Of a stretch of 64,000 nucleotides of DNA, positions 27,486 to 36,492 are shown one piece after another; the stretch's first letter is position 1; each line of letters begins with the position of its first letter. The stretch comes from Opitutales bacterium UBA5694. Lineage in GTDB: Bacteria; Verrucomicrobiota; Verrucomicrobiia; Opitutales; Opitutaceae. The position numbers and the translations under genes were made by a program. The notes beneath the pieces were generated by a model that saw only the letters and a program-made list of their open reading frames with translations, did no database searches and was not told the DNA's origin. Where the stretch lies: assembly GCA_002420185.1 (NCBI GenBank), contig DIHO01000018.1, positions 62,001 through 126,000 on the forward strand, given 5' to 3'.

Positions 27486-28130
27486 TTAAGACCCAGCAAC
27501 TTTGCCGCCGAGATTCTCCAATCGTGTACGCATGTCGTCAGGCGTTTGCGCTTTTTCAAAAGCCTCTTTGGCTGAGATCAATCAGCTATTTTAAGGGCTC
27601 ATTGGATAAGTATTCATCGTAAACATGCTCAATTTTGCACCCGTTTGGATATCCGAGTTAATACGATAGGTCTTGTTGTCCCGAATGAGAGCAGCAATTA
27701 ACTTAATCATAAACATAGCTTTTAGTCCGGCGACACGCCCTCCGACTGCTTTATTCCATAGCACTTGAGAAACGAAGGCTACAATAGAAGTTGCCAACTG
27801 CGTTCGAATCATCTCCTTCATATTCGCCGAAAACGCATCTACAATGCGACCGACCGTTTTAGCAGCGCTGTTGGTATACAGGGTACCGAAGACCCAAATA
27901 CCAGTTTCCGCTGCTCTACTAGCCGCTTCAATCGTTTCCAGCAAATAGTCATCCGGCTCTTTGGGGAGATCAAACACGGTAAAGTCGACGAAGTGTATGG
28001 AAAATTCGTCTGCCAGAAACCGGTAAACTGTTTTTCTTTCAACAAAGCATTTTTTAACGAGTTCCTCGAATAATCCGTTTGGGTCTACCTATTCACTCCC
28101 TTCTTCCAATATCTCAAACTGATATTTGGA
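27486..28130 (-). pseudogene. pilT: decayed PilT-type (type IV pilus retraction) ATPase gene
   Basis: Three consecutive fragments are readable. First, about 28130-27978 resembles the N-terminal domain of GspE/PilB-type ATPases (FEELVKKCFVERKTVYRFLA, ADEFSIHFVDF), after an in-frame TAG. Second, 27977-27591 is the C-terminal half of PilT: AAETGIWVFGTLYTNSAAKT (His box His changed to Tyr), KEMIRTQLATSIVAFVSQ, and SDIQTGAKLSMFTM. Third, after a frameshift, ISAKEAFEKAQTPDDMRTRL ends with TAA at 27486. The Walker A and Walker B region is missing altogether, so a large internal deletion is implied. It lies downstream of rho. As read it cannot make an ATPase. Confidence 0.82.
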
Positions 28131-28267
28131 TACTACACCCTTCTGAACAATGAGTTGTATGATGAGAACAAAAACGGGAATAGAATGAATTAAAGTAGAG
28201 ACTGGATCTTATTTAACAAAGCCTATTTACATACCCGCCAATCCGAACCAGAAGCCTCCATCTTTCC

Positions 28268-30256
28268 CTACTTCAGCGACATGAGGAATTCCACATTCGA
28301 CTTGGTCGCCTTCAACCGCTTGATGAGCATCTCCATCGCCTCCACGCCAGGCACTCCCTGCATAACGCGACGGAGACCATATACCTTTTCCAATTCCTGC
28401 GGATGATAAAGGAGCTCCTCCTTCCGGGTTCCGCTTCGCTCAAAATTGATCGCGGGGAAAACACGCTTATTGATGAGATCGCGGTCAAGATGTATTTCCA
28501 TATTACCCGTACCTTTGAATTCCTCGAAAACGACTTCATCCATTTTACTTCCGGTATCCACAAGGGCGGTACCCATTATCGTCAAACTACCCCCTTCCTC
28601 AATATTGCGAGCCGAGCCAAAAAATCGTTTCGGCTTTTGCAGCGCAGTTGCCTCGATACCACCACTCATGATTTTACCGCTATTACTGGCGAGAGCGTTA
28701 TAGGCACGAGCCAGACGTGTAATCGAATCAAGTAAGATCACAACATCCTTGCCCACTTCCACCATTCGTCTTGACTTTTCAACTACCATTTCTGCCGCAT
28801 GGACATGGCTTGATGGTGTCTCGTCAAAAGTTGAGCTGACCACTTCACCCTTCACTTTACGACGAAAGTCCGTTACTTCCTCGGGGCGCTCATCAATGAG
28901 CAATACGATCAAATGGGCGTTCGGGTAATTTTCCTGCACGGAATGGGCGAGCCCCTGAAGCAATATTGTTTTTCCAGTACGAGGAGGTGCAACGATTAAA
29001 CCCCTTTGCCCTAAGCCAATCGGAGTAAGGATGTCAAAGGCTCGCATGGAGACGTCTTTCTTGCTATTACTTGGTAGCGGAGTTTCTAATACAAAACGCT
29101 CCGTAGGGTAATAGGGGATTAGGTCTTCGAAAGGGGATACCTTATCGATAGACTCGGGATCTTCGCCCATCACGGATACGATCTTAATTGAAGCAGGACA
29201 ACGCTCTCCTTCCTGAGGAGCGGTTGCGATCACCTCGATTTCATGACCCCTTTTCAAACTGTAGTGGTTGATCAAGGATGCTGGAACATAAACACTTTCC
29301 GGTTTAAGCTGATAATTGCTAGCAGCATGCACAACAAATCCATATCCTTCGTCGGAGACATCTAGGAAACCGGCGTCTTTGAATTGTAGCTTCTTCTCCG
29401 CTGCCAGTTTAAAAATCTCCTCAATGATCTGCTTTCGGCTTGGTTTCTCTTCAAAGACCACTCCTATCGATTCCGCACCCAAGCGACCTTGATCGATTGA
29501 AAGTTCGTACAACTCTGAGAGATCAACCGGATCCTCGATTTCACCCAACTCGTCCAGAATCGCTTTTACGTCCTCAAACTTCTTGTATCGAGCGGCGTCT
29601 GGCAGCACTCCGCCCACGTGGTCGGTTTCTATTGGAGGCAAAGGCTGCTTCCAACCTCCTCCACCTTTCCTTTCTTGCTGATTTTGACGATGCCCACCTT
29701 TTTGGTTTTTAGATCGATTTTTCTGATTGGGATGCTGACCTTGCTTATTTTGGTGTCGATTTCCGCCTTGGTTTTTGTGGCGGTGCTGTTGATTCCTTTT
29801 TTTTGGGTGTTTTTCAAGATCCTGATTGCCGGAGCCCTTATCGTCTCTGTCACTGCCCGAATCGGAATTAGAGAATTTTTCTGGCGCATCGCGACCTCCC
29901 TTGTCCTCTAGCTCATCGCGAACCGCTTCGATCTTATCGACATCGTCAAAATGCGAGCCCCTACCCCTAAAATCTACGGGGCTGAATTCAGAGCTTTCCT
30001 CTGTCGGTGGCTCGAATTCCTTTTTCAGTTCCGCATATGGCTCATTATCTAAACCTGCGTTCGCCCCCTTTTCCTTGGGGATTTTCTTGGCGACCTTCTT
30101 GGCCGTTTTGCGAGCCACCTTACGGGCTACTTTCTTCGGTGGCTTGGGACTATCGCCCAAATCCGATTCAGCAGGAGCGTTTGATTCGTTCGTATCTTCA
30201 GATTCGCTAGACATAAGAGGATTGGTATAACCTTCGTTTGGAGGATCGTGCAACAT
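28268..30256 (-). CDS. rho: transcription termination factor Rho with long basic N-terminal extension
   Basis: 662 residues from ATG at 30256, or 648 from ATG at 30214; neither has a clear ribosome-binding site. Residues 1-205 are low complexity: Lys/Ala/Arg repeats (KKVARKVARKTAKKVAKK), acidic patches, then an Asn/Gln/His/Lys/Arg/Gly-rich tract at about 150-200. The usual Rho core follows: the cold-shock-like RNA-binding domain (YGFVVHAASNYQLKPESVYV), Walker A APPRTGKTILLQ (near 424-431), the Q-loop/R-loop region and the C-terminal LLYHPQELEKVYGLRR. It is a hexameric RNA helicase that ends transcription. coaE is directly upstream on the same strand. Confidence 0.96.
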   Translation of the reverse strand: MLHDPPNEGYTNPLMSSESEDTNESNAPAESDLGDSPKPPKKVARKVARKTAKKVAKKIPKEKGANAGLDNEPYAELKKEFEPPTEESSEFSPVDFRGRGSHFDDVDKIEAVRDELEDKGGRDAPEKFSNSDSGSDRDDKGSGNQDLEKHPKKRNQQHRHKNQGGNRHQNKQGQHPNQKNRSKNQKGGHRQNQQERKGGGGWKQPLPPIETDHVGGVLPDAARYKKFEDVKAILDELGEIEDPVDLSELYELSIDQGRLGAESIGVVFEEKPSRKQIIEEIFKLAAEKKLQFKDAGFLDVSDEGYGFVVHAASNYQLKPESVYVPASLINHYSLKRGHEIEVIATAPQEGERCPASIKIVSVMGEDPESIDKVSPFEDLIPYYPTERFVLETPLPSNSKKDVSMRAFDILTPIGLGQRGLIVAPPRTGKTILLQGLAHSVQENYPNAHLIVLLIDERPEEVTDFRRKVKGEVVSSTFDETPSSHVHAAEMVVEKSRRMVEVGKDVVILLDSITRLARAYNALASNSGKIMSGGIEATALQKPKRFFGSARNIEEGGSLTIMGTALVDTGSKMDEVVFEEFKGTGNMEIHLDRDLINKRVFPAINFERSGTRKEELLYHPQELEKVYGLRRVMQGVPGVEAMEMLIKRLKATKSNVEFLMSLK

Positions 30257-30301
30257 CGGCTGACCGTTTCCAAAAAGATGGTCGATGGGTAGTATCGAAA
30301 A

Positions 30302-30874
30302 TTATATTCGCGTGAGAAGCGTTTTGATTTGGTCTTCCAGAAATTCGAGGGATCCCTCATTAAGCAGTACAAAATCGGCATTCTCCGCCTTTTGGGAGAG
30401 CGGCATTTGTCGGTTAATGCGTGCCAACGCCTGAACTCGGCCTATGCCTTTTTGCTCTAAACGTTCGACCTGCGTCTTAAGATCACTGAACACGCAAATG
30501 GTAAAATCAACCCTATTCTGCAGGTTTTTTTCGAAGAGCAAAGGGATCTCCAAAATCCATTTTGCCTCTTGATCCGACGCGACTGCCACCTCCCAGGCCT
30601 CTTGAACCCTTGGGTGCATGATATCCTCGAGAGCTTTGAGTTTCTCCACATCGTCAAACACAATCGATCCCAGCAACGAACGGTTCACCCCGCCATTGCT
30701 TGAAATCACTTTCGGCCCGAACACATCCATCACCTCCCGAATAGTCGCAGGATCGCTCTCCAGTAGATCATGCACAATCTGGTCACTGTCGAGACGCCTG
30801 AAGCCACGCTTTTCGAACATTCGACCCGCCGTGGACTTACCGCATCCCATTCCCCCTGTCAAAACGACAACCAT
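30302..30874 (-). CDS. coaE: dephospho-CoA kinase
   Basis: 190 residues from ATG at 30874. A longer frame to 30982 exists, but the extra 36 residues precede the P-loop unnaturally. The P-loop is VLTGGMGCGKST, and the substrate/lid motifs include DSDQIVHDLL and HPRVQEAW. It phosphorylates dephospho-CoA in the last step of coenzyme A synthesis in the cytoplasm. The next gene on the strand is rho, 46 bases away. Length and motifs are typical of the family. Confidence 0.95.
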   Translation of the reverse strand: MVVVLTGGMGCGKSTAGRMFEKRGFRRLDSDQIVHDLLESDPATIREVMDVFGPKVISSNGGVNRSLLGSIVFDDVEKLKALEDIMHPRVQEAWEVAVASDQEAKWILEIPLLFEKNLQNRVDFTICVFSDLKTQVERLEQKGIGRVQALARINRQMPLSQKAENADFVLLNEGSLEFLEDQIKTLLTRI

Positions 30875-31064
30875 AGGGACTAGGATGACCAATTCAGCCG
30901 GTTGGACAACAACGATTATATGCTTCTTTCTTAAAAGCAAAACCGCCACTGAAACTCGAAGAACGGATCTAAATTCCAACATCCAGAATCCCTCTTATCT
31001 TTCCAATTCGTTAGTGACTGAATCGACTTTTGACCAACTATTACCGCATTTTACCCTCACTCCA

Positions 31065-32597
31065 ACGCTAGCTAACGTTAAAGTGCCGCTTTGCAGGGCA
31101 TCGAAGCCATCACCGTTCTCGTATAAGTCAACTCTGGCGGAAGCGGAGATCCACGTCTGATAATGGTCGGTCTACCTGACACCGGGGTGAAGGAGTGTGG
31201 TTACCGCGTTTTCTCCACCTTGGCAAACTCAGGATTTTGTATACCCCGATCCCGAACCAACATCAACCTCGCTCGCAGCGACCTGAAAAAAGAAAGTCCC
31301 ATAAACGACCTCCCAATCGCGTTGGGAATCCTGGAGTCTACTGGTCAGGTGAAAACCATTGAACGCTTCTAGAAGTTTAGATCGACTGCGAGCCAAGCCT
31401 ATCCGGTGCAGTTAGAGCAATAGGAGGAGGATTGGCATTCACGATACAGACCGGGCAAGGAAACAGCACGATGTCAATCTTCCAGTAAAATCTGCCCATA
31501 AGGCTGCTTTGGAAAGAGGTTTCGAAGTTTACGGCGTGGAGACCTTGGAACAGGCCAAACGTTTTCTTGAAGGGGAGCTTCAACTAACCCATTTGACCAT
31601 TCGAGTCTGTTGGAACTGAAGGCCTAACCAACTGGTCTTGATTTCCTTGATGTAAAAAAACATGAGCTGACCTCTAGAACAGTGTAGATTTCTATTGTTG
31701 GAGGACACGAATTTTATTTGTCAGCACACATTGCTCGGTTAAGTCGATGATCGCTAAACGAATTTCCACCATCATGCCAGATCCCACCCTCGAGGAACAC
31801 CTGGAAATCCTGCAAATCCAGTCTTCCTCGGCGGCGACCAAACGGTGGGAAACTTTGGAGAAGAAGCGACCCTTCCGATCACCTCACCATACCATTGCCA
31901 ATGTCGGCCTGCTGGGTAGCACTGCAATCCCTGGACCCTGGAAAACTCACTCGCCCACAACGGCGTACTATTTATGGACGAGCTACTTGAATTCAGGTGC
32001 CCGTCCCTAGAGGTGATGCGAAAACCCTTTGTAGACGGGCAAATGACCATTTCCCGATCTGCTGGCAAGGTCACCCTGCCCTACAATTTCATGCTAGTCC
32101 CCGCCATGAAACCTTCTCCCTGTGGCTACCTAGGTTCCCGCCAAGGAGATTGTTCTTGCTCCCCAATTCAAGTGCAGCACTACCACAGCCTCATCAGCGG
32201 CCCTTTGCTTGACCGGATCGACATTCATATTGAGGAACCTACTCTCAGTATCAAAGAATTGATGACATCCGATAAAGGCGAAAGTTCAGAAGACATGAGA
32301 TAGCGAATCTCTGCCGCTTACGAAATACAGCAGAGACGGTTTCAACACACCGACTACGTCACCAATTCCAGCACATTGGAATCCACCATCGAAACCCATT
32401 GCTCCATCACGCCTCAGATGGGATCCATCCTGCAAATTGAAATGTAGACACTAAACATCTCAGCCCGTGCTTATAATCGCGTCCTGAAAGTAAACCGAAC
32501 CATCGGAAACCTAACGGAATCCAATGCCATACAGCTCAACCGCCTGACCAAGGCCATCCAGTACCGTGGTCTAGATCGCACAACGCGAGCGTGGTAA
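31065..32597 (+). pseudogene. comM: decayed comM / YifB (Mg-chelatase-like AAA+ ATPase) gene
   Basis: The full length of the family can be followed in broken frames. The start codon is apparently ACG (31065) in place of ATG. ALQGIEAITVLV is followed by a stop, then VNSGGSGDPRLIMVGLPD to LPIALGILESTGQVKTIERF (ends 31372). Next come HKAALERGFEVYGVETLEQA and GELQLTHLTI, then LDFLDVKKHELTSRTV with a stop. The P-loop region that should read GPPGTGKS is replaced by LSAHIARLSR plus a frameshift, followed by MIAKRISTIMPDPTLEEHLE, RPFRSPHHTIANVGLLGST, MDELLEFRCPSLEVMRKPF, PCGYLGSRQGDCSCSPIQVQ and ISGPLLDRIDIHIEEPTLS. The last parts are SARAYNRVLKVNRTIGNLTE and AIQYRGLDR, with stops between. ComM is the branch-migration helicase of natural transformation. 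Confidence 0.93.
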
Positions 32598-32629
32598 ACC
32601 GCAGAAAACAGGCACCCTCTGACGGCAAT

Positions 32630-33046
32630 CTAACGAAATATCTCGCCATCTACAAAGAATCGTTTCAGTTCAGCTTCGGCCGTTTCTGGACCGTCGGAGG
32701 CGTGGACCACGTTGCGCATCATATCAGTGCCAAAATCGCCGCGGATTGTTCCTTTCGGAGCCTTTGAAAAATCGGTGGGGCCAAGCAAATCGCGAACGCG
32801 GTGGATTACGTTTTCACCCTGCAGAGCCATCATGATCACTGGACGCGAGGTCATGAATTCCTCGATCGCCGGAAAAAAAGGCAAGTCCGCCACATGGGCA
32901 TAATGCTCACGAAGGATGGAGGACTCTAATTGTACCATTTTAGTGGCGACAATTGAAAAGCCCTCGCTTTCAAAACGTTGCAGTACCTCGCCAGCAAGAC
33001 CTTTTTCCATGCAATCCGGCTTGAGAATAATGAAGGTTTTTTCCAT
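32630..33046 (-). CDS. ndk: nucleoside diphosphate kinase
   Basis: A 138-residue hexameric or tetrameric kinase that balances NTP and dNTP pools with ATP. The active-site motif MRNVVHASDGPETAEAEL contains the phosphorylated His, and the N-terminal strand TFIILKPDCMEKGLAGEV carries the catalytic Lys. Length matches the family. It lies downstream of fabF by 58 bases, both on the minus strand, and stops 32 bases from the end of the comM remnant. Confidence 0.97.
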   Translation of the reverse strand: MEKTFIILKPDCMEKGLAGEVLQRFESEGFSIVATKMVQLESSILREHYAHVADLPFFPAIEEFMTSRPVIMMALQGENVIHRVRDLLGPTDFSKAPKGTIRGDFGTDMMRNVVHASDGPETAEAELKRFFVDGEIFR

Positions 33047-33104
33047 CTAATTGTGCTCGTTGATTATAAGATTCTAATTCGCTTTTTTCGGCCAACGATG
33101 ATTT

Positions 33105-34355
33105 TTAAAAAGTTTTAAAAACTAGCGAAGCATTTTGACCCCCGAATCCCAGGCTATTGCTCATAGCGACAGAGATTTTTGCTTCCCGCGCTTCGTTAGG
33201 CACGTAGTCTAGATCGCAATCAGGATCTGGCTCCTGATAATTAATCGTCGGTGCCAGGATTCCCGTCTCCAACATCCGGACACATGCCACGCTCTCTACT
33301 CCACCTGCCGCACCTAGTAAATGACCGGTCATGGACTTGGTAGAACTCATGGGAACGTTCTTCACGTGCTCGCCAAGGAGAGTTTTGACCGCCATCGTCT
33401 CGAACCTGTCATTGTATGGAGTGGACGTTCCATGAGCATTGATATAATCAATGTCGGAAGTATTCAACTGCGCGGAATGCAATGCTCGCTTCATGGCTCC
33501 AATAAGACCCTTTCCCTCTGGATGCGGTGCCGTGATATGATTCGCATCGCAAGAAGCTCCGTACCCTACGAGCTCACAGTGAATTTTCGCACCCCGCTTT
33601 CTGGCGTGCTCCAGCGTTTCCAAAACAAGAACGCCAGCCCCTTCTCCCATAACAAATCCATCCCGATTCAAGTCGAAGGGACGGCTTGCGTGCTTGGGAT
33701 CGTCATTGTTTGTTGACATCGCTTTCATTGAGCAAAATCCCGCGTAGCTCAGGGAGGTGATTGTGGCTTCGCTACCACCGGCAATCATTACATCCGCTTC
33801 GCCCAGACGAAGCGTCTTCAGAGATTCCCCAATCGAATGGGCACCCGTAGCACAAGCACTGACAATGGAAAAGTTTGGCCCCATCGCCCCCAGCTCGATT
33901 CCTATGACTCCTGAAGCCATATTGGAAATCAAAGCGGGAATCATGAAAGGAGATACTTTACGGGGACCTCCCTCGATCAGCTTGATGCAATTCTTTTCGA
34001 TGGTATCCATCCCTCCAATGCCTGACCCTATAAATACACCCACTCGATCCGGGTCCTCCTGATCCATGTTCAAGCCTGCATCCGCTAAGGCTTGCTTTGT
34101 GGCGGCAAAAGCAAAATGGACAAACCGGTCATTGCGGTGTGCCTCTTTCCGGTCCATGTAGTTACTCGCGTCGAAATCCTTGATTTCTCCACCAATCTTA
34201 CAAGTGAACTTTTCAGTGTCGAAAGCCTCAACTCTGCTGATGCCATTCCTGCCTTCTACGAGGCCCTGAAAAAAGGAATCAACCCCCAGTCCAAGCGGAG
34301 TGATTGCTCCTAGACCGGTTACAACTACACGTTGCCTGTCCGCCAGCTCAGTCAT
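33105..34355 (-). CDS. fabF: 3-oxoacyl-ACP synthase II
   Basis: A 416-residue condensing enzyme for fatty-acid chain elongation. The Cys-His-His triad is visible: the nucleophile in VSACATGAHSIGE, the first His in INAHGTSTPYND, and the second in STKSMTGHLLGAAGGVE. Length is typical of FabF. It lies 69 bases after acpP on the same strand, the common fabG-acpP-fabF order. Confidence 0.97.
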   Translation of the reverse strand: MTELADRQRVVVTGLGAITPLGLGVDSFFQGLVEGRNGISRVEAFDTEKFTCKIGGEIKDFDASNYMDRKEAHRNDRFVHFAFAATKQALADAGLNMDQEDPDRVGVFIGSGIGGMDTIEKNCIKLIEGGPRKVSPFMIPALISNMASGVIGIELGAMGPNFSIVSACATGAHSIGESLKTLRLGEADVMIAGGSEATITSLSYAGFCSMKAMSTNNDDPKHASRPFDLNRDGFVMGEGAGVLVLETLEHARKRGAKIHCELVGYGASCDANHITAPHPEGKGLIGAMKRALHSAQLNTSDIDYINAHGTSTPYNDRFETMAVKTLLGEHVKNVPMSSTKSMTGHLLGAAGGVESVACVRMLETGILAPTINYQEPDPDCDLDYVPNEAREAKISVAMSNSLGFGGQNASLVFKTF

Positions 34356-34424
34356 AAATACGTCTCGCGAGTTTTAAGCACCAGAAAGGGCATTCCGGCA
34401 CCAGATTTGGTGTGGGAAAGCGGG

Positions 34425-34685
34425 TTAAGATCCCGCTTTCTCTTTAATGTATGAAGTAACGTCACCGACCGTCTGCAGCTTTTCCGCGTCAGACTCCGGG
34501 ATTTCACCTTGGATCTCATCTTTGAACTCTTCTTCAAATGCCATGATCAACTCAACGGTGTCGAGTGAATCGGCTCCAAGATCGTCGAGGAAGGAGGCTT
34601 CCGGCGTGATCTGCTCTTCGTTAACGTTGAGCTGGTTTACGATGATTTCTGAGACTCTTTGTTCGATGCTTTTTTCGTCAGCCAT
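34425..34685 (-). CDS. acpP: acyl carrier protein
   Basis: An 86-residue acidic protein. The phosphopantetheine attachment site is LDDLGADSLDTVELIMAFEE, with the modified Ser in DSL. The N-terminus (EQRVSEIIVNQLNVNEEQIT) is classic AcpP. The C-terminal tail is a few residues longer than in E. coli. It carries the growing acyl chain for FabG and FabF encoded on either side. Confidence 0.97.
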   Translation of the reverse strand: MADEKSIEQRVSEIIVNQLNVNEEQITPEASFLDDLGADSLDTVELIMAFEEEFKDEIQGEIPESDAEKLQTVGDVTSYIKEKAGS

Positions 34686-34724
34686 TTTCTAGACAGATTA
34701 GTTATAAACTCAACTTAGGTGCCA

Positions 34725-35471
34725 TCACATCGCCATGCCGCCGTCAACGGTAAAAACTTGGCCTGTGATATAATTTGCTTCCTCAGAAGCCAAGTAGGCT
34801 ACCATATTCGCAACATCACTGTCCTCCCCCATCCTTTTGAGTGGGATCATGGGGAGCACCAAATCAAGGGCTGCATCGGCCATTTTAGATGTCATATCGG
34901 TCTTAATGAACCCGGGAGCGACACAATTTACCGTAATTTTTCGGGACGCTAATTCTTTGGCTAGGCTCTTTGTGAAACCGATCATACCGGCTTTAGACGC
35001 TGCGTAGTTAGTTTGGCCAGCATTGCCCATGACTCCGGATACCGACGAAATATTGATGACTCTGCCCCAGCGTTTTCGCGTCATTGGGCGGGCAAGCCCT
35101 TTGACCCAGTAAAAGCAGCTGTTTAAATTCGTGTTGATTACGCTCGTCCAGTCGTCTTCCGACATGCGGAAAAGCAGGTTGTCCTTGGTGATGCCTGCAT
35201 TGTTAACAAGAATATCAATATTCTCGTATGCAGTCAGCAACTCTTCACTCGCCGCCGCAACCGCGGCCGAATTCGACACATCAACCGCCTTTGCGATCGC
35301 TTTTCCACCAATATCGTTGATCGCTTGCGCCGCTTCACCACAGGACGATTCCGAATAGGAAACGCAAATTACGGTAACGCCCGCTCTCCCAAGCTCCTCT
35401 GCAATCGCACGACCGATCCCCCGACCGGCACCGGTTACCAATGCCACTTTGTTTTTAAATGTAAGACTCAT
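34725..35471 (-). CDS. fabG: 3-oxoacyl-ACP reductase
   Basis: A 248-residue short-chain dehydrogenase that reduces 3-oxoacyl-ACP with NADPH. The cofactor loop is TGAGRGIGRAIAEELG, followed by NNAGITKDNL. The catalytic set is Asn near NTNLNS, Ser in INISSVSGVMGN, and Tyr/Lys in YAASKAGMIGFTKSLAKE. The C-terminal YITGQVFTVDGGMAM is typical of FabG. It has a good Shine-Dalgarno element (AGGA about 8 bases before ATG), unusual for this window. It is the first gene of the fabG-acpP-fabF-ndk series. Confidence 0.97.
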   Translation of the reverse strand: MSLTFKNKVALVTGAGRGIGRAIAEELGRAGVTVICVSYSESSCGEAAQAINDIGGKAIAKAVDVSNSAAVAAASEELLTAYENIDILVNNAGITKDNLLFRMSEDDWTSVINTNLNSCFYWVKGLARPMTRKRWGRVINISSVSGVMGNAGQTNYAASKAGMIGFTKSLAKELASRKITVNCVAPGFIKTDMTSKMADAALDLVLPMIPLKRMGEDSDVANMVAYLASEEANYITGQVFTVDGGMAM

Positions 35472-35739
35472 AATTTCCTGACGCGAATACGCTCCAAAGC
35501 GTTAAATAACTGCTAAGTAAAACCAAAGCAAACAGTCCAAAGTTCTAGAAGCCCTGAGGCAATGTTAGATTTCAGCGAAAAACGCCCGTTAACCCTGCTT
35601 CCGCTTGCCCTCATAGACCGGGACCATCTTTATTTCATCAAAATTTGCAAGCAACTCTGTCAATGAAATTAACGCGTCTTAAAGCAAGGAAAACCATTAC
35701 ATTTTAGCTCCTAACTCGGGGAACCGTGCAATTCCAAAA
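35472..35739. other. divergent intergenic region between fabG and the pseudouridine synthase gene
   Basis: 268 bases between divergent genes, so promoters in both directions are expected. On the minus strand a 29-codon frame ending near 35590 (LTELLANFDEIKMVPVYEG, then a Lys/Arg-rich end) looks coding-like but has no proper start and no identifiable family; it could be a short remnant. I see no riboswitch or clear -35/-10 pair that I would defend. Confidence 0.35.
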
Positions 35740-36492
35740 ATGGCAACTAAAACTAACTCGCTGCGACTTCAAAAATATCTGGCTGACATGGGCGTCTGCT
35801 CGCGCCGAGCAGCGGAAGTGCTCATCCGTGATGGATCGATAATGGTCAATGGCAAGATCGCCCAGATTGGCGATAAAATTGAACCTGGTATCGACGAAGT
35901 CATTTACGAGGGGCAGCGGATTCGGCATCGCAAACAAGGTCAGGTTGTATTCGCTTTGAACAAGCCCAAAGGGTTCATTTGCAGCAACGACGATCCACAC
36001 TACGACCGAACTGTTTTCGATCTAATCCCCAAGGACTATCAAAGCCTTCGACTTTTCTGTGCAGGAAGGCTCGACAAGGAAAGCGAAGGACTCGTCATTC
36101 TGACCAATGACGGAGATTTGGCAAACCGACTGATGCATCCGTCGAATCTCGTCGTGAAACGCTACCAGGTATCTCTAAAACAACCATTCCCAAAAAAAAA
36201 CATTCCTAAACTCATCAATGGCATAAAATACGAAGGGGAGAGAATGAAAGTGGAGAGTGCCGCCCTTCTTGGAAACCAGTGCAACGATGCCTCAAAAGAA
36301 GTCGATGTCCAAATGCACCACGGAAAGAAAAGGGAAATACGCAACCTGTTCATAGTTCTTGGATACGATGTTAAGCGACTGAAAAGATACCAAATCGGAA
36401 CCTTCAGCATCAAAGGAATGCCTAAAGGCGTCGGAATAATTCTACAAAAAAACGAGATTCAGAAACTATTCAAACACGAGAATACCTTATGA
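35740..36492 (+). CDS. pseudouridine synthase, RsuA/RluB/RluE/RluF family
   Basis: A 250-residue enzyme that isomerises uridine in rRNA. The N-terminal S4 RNA-binding domain (RLQKYLADMGVCSRRAAEVL, residues about 8-70) is followed by the catalytic domain, with the Asp in AGRLDKESEGLVILTNDG. The later HHGKKREIRNLF and GYDVKRLKRYQIGTFSI are family motifs. RluB (23S rRNA) is the likeliest subgroup by N-terminal domain and overall style, but the uridine modified cannot be read. The stop overlaps the next gene by 4 bases, so the two are coupled. Confidence 0.93.
   Translation: MATKTNSLRLQKYLADMGVCSRRAAEVLIRDGSIMVNGKIAQIGDKIEPGIDEVIYEGQRIRHRKQGQVVFALNKPKGFICSNDDPHYDRTVFDLIPKDYQSLRLFCAGRLDKESEGLVILTNDGDLANRLMHPSNLVVKRYQVSLKQPFPKKNIPKLINGIKYEGERMKVESAALLGNQCNDASKEVDVQMHHGKKREIRNLFIVLGYDVKRLKRYQIGTFSIKGMPKGVGIILQKNEIQKLFKHENTL

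Noticed and set aside
29618..29911. A 97-codon plus-strand frame with membrane-like sequence
   Set aside because: It is the complement of the Asn/Lys/Gln-rich tract of rho, which reads as hydrophobic residues on the other strand.
31377..31583. A 68-codon minus-strand frame
   Set aside because: It is the opposite strand of the comM remnant.
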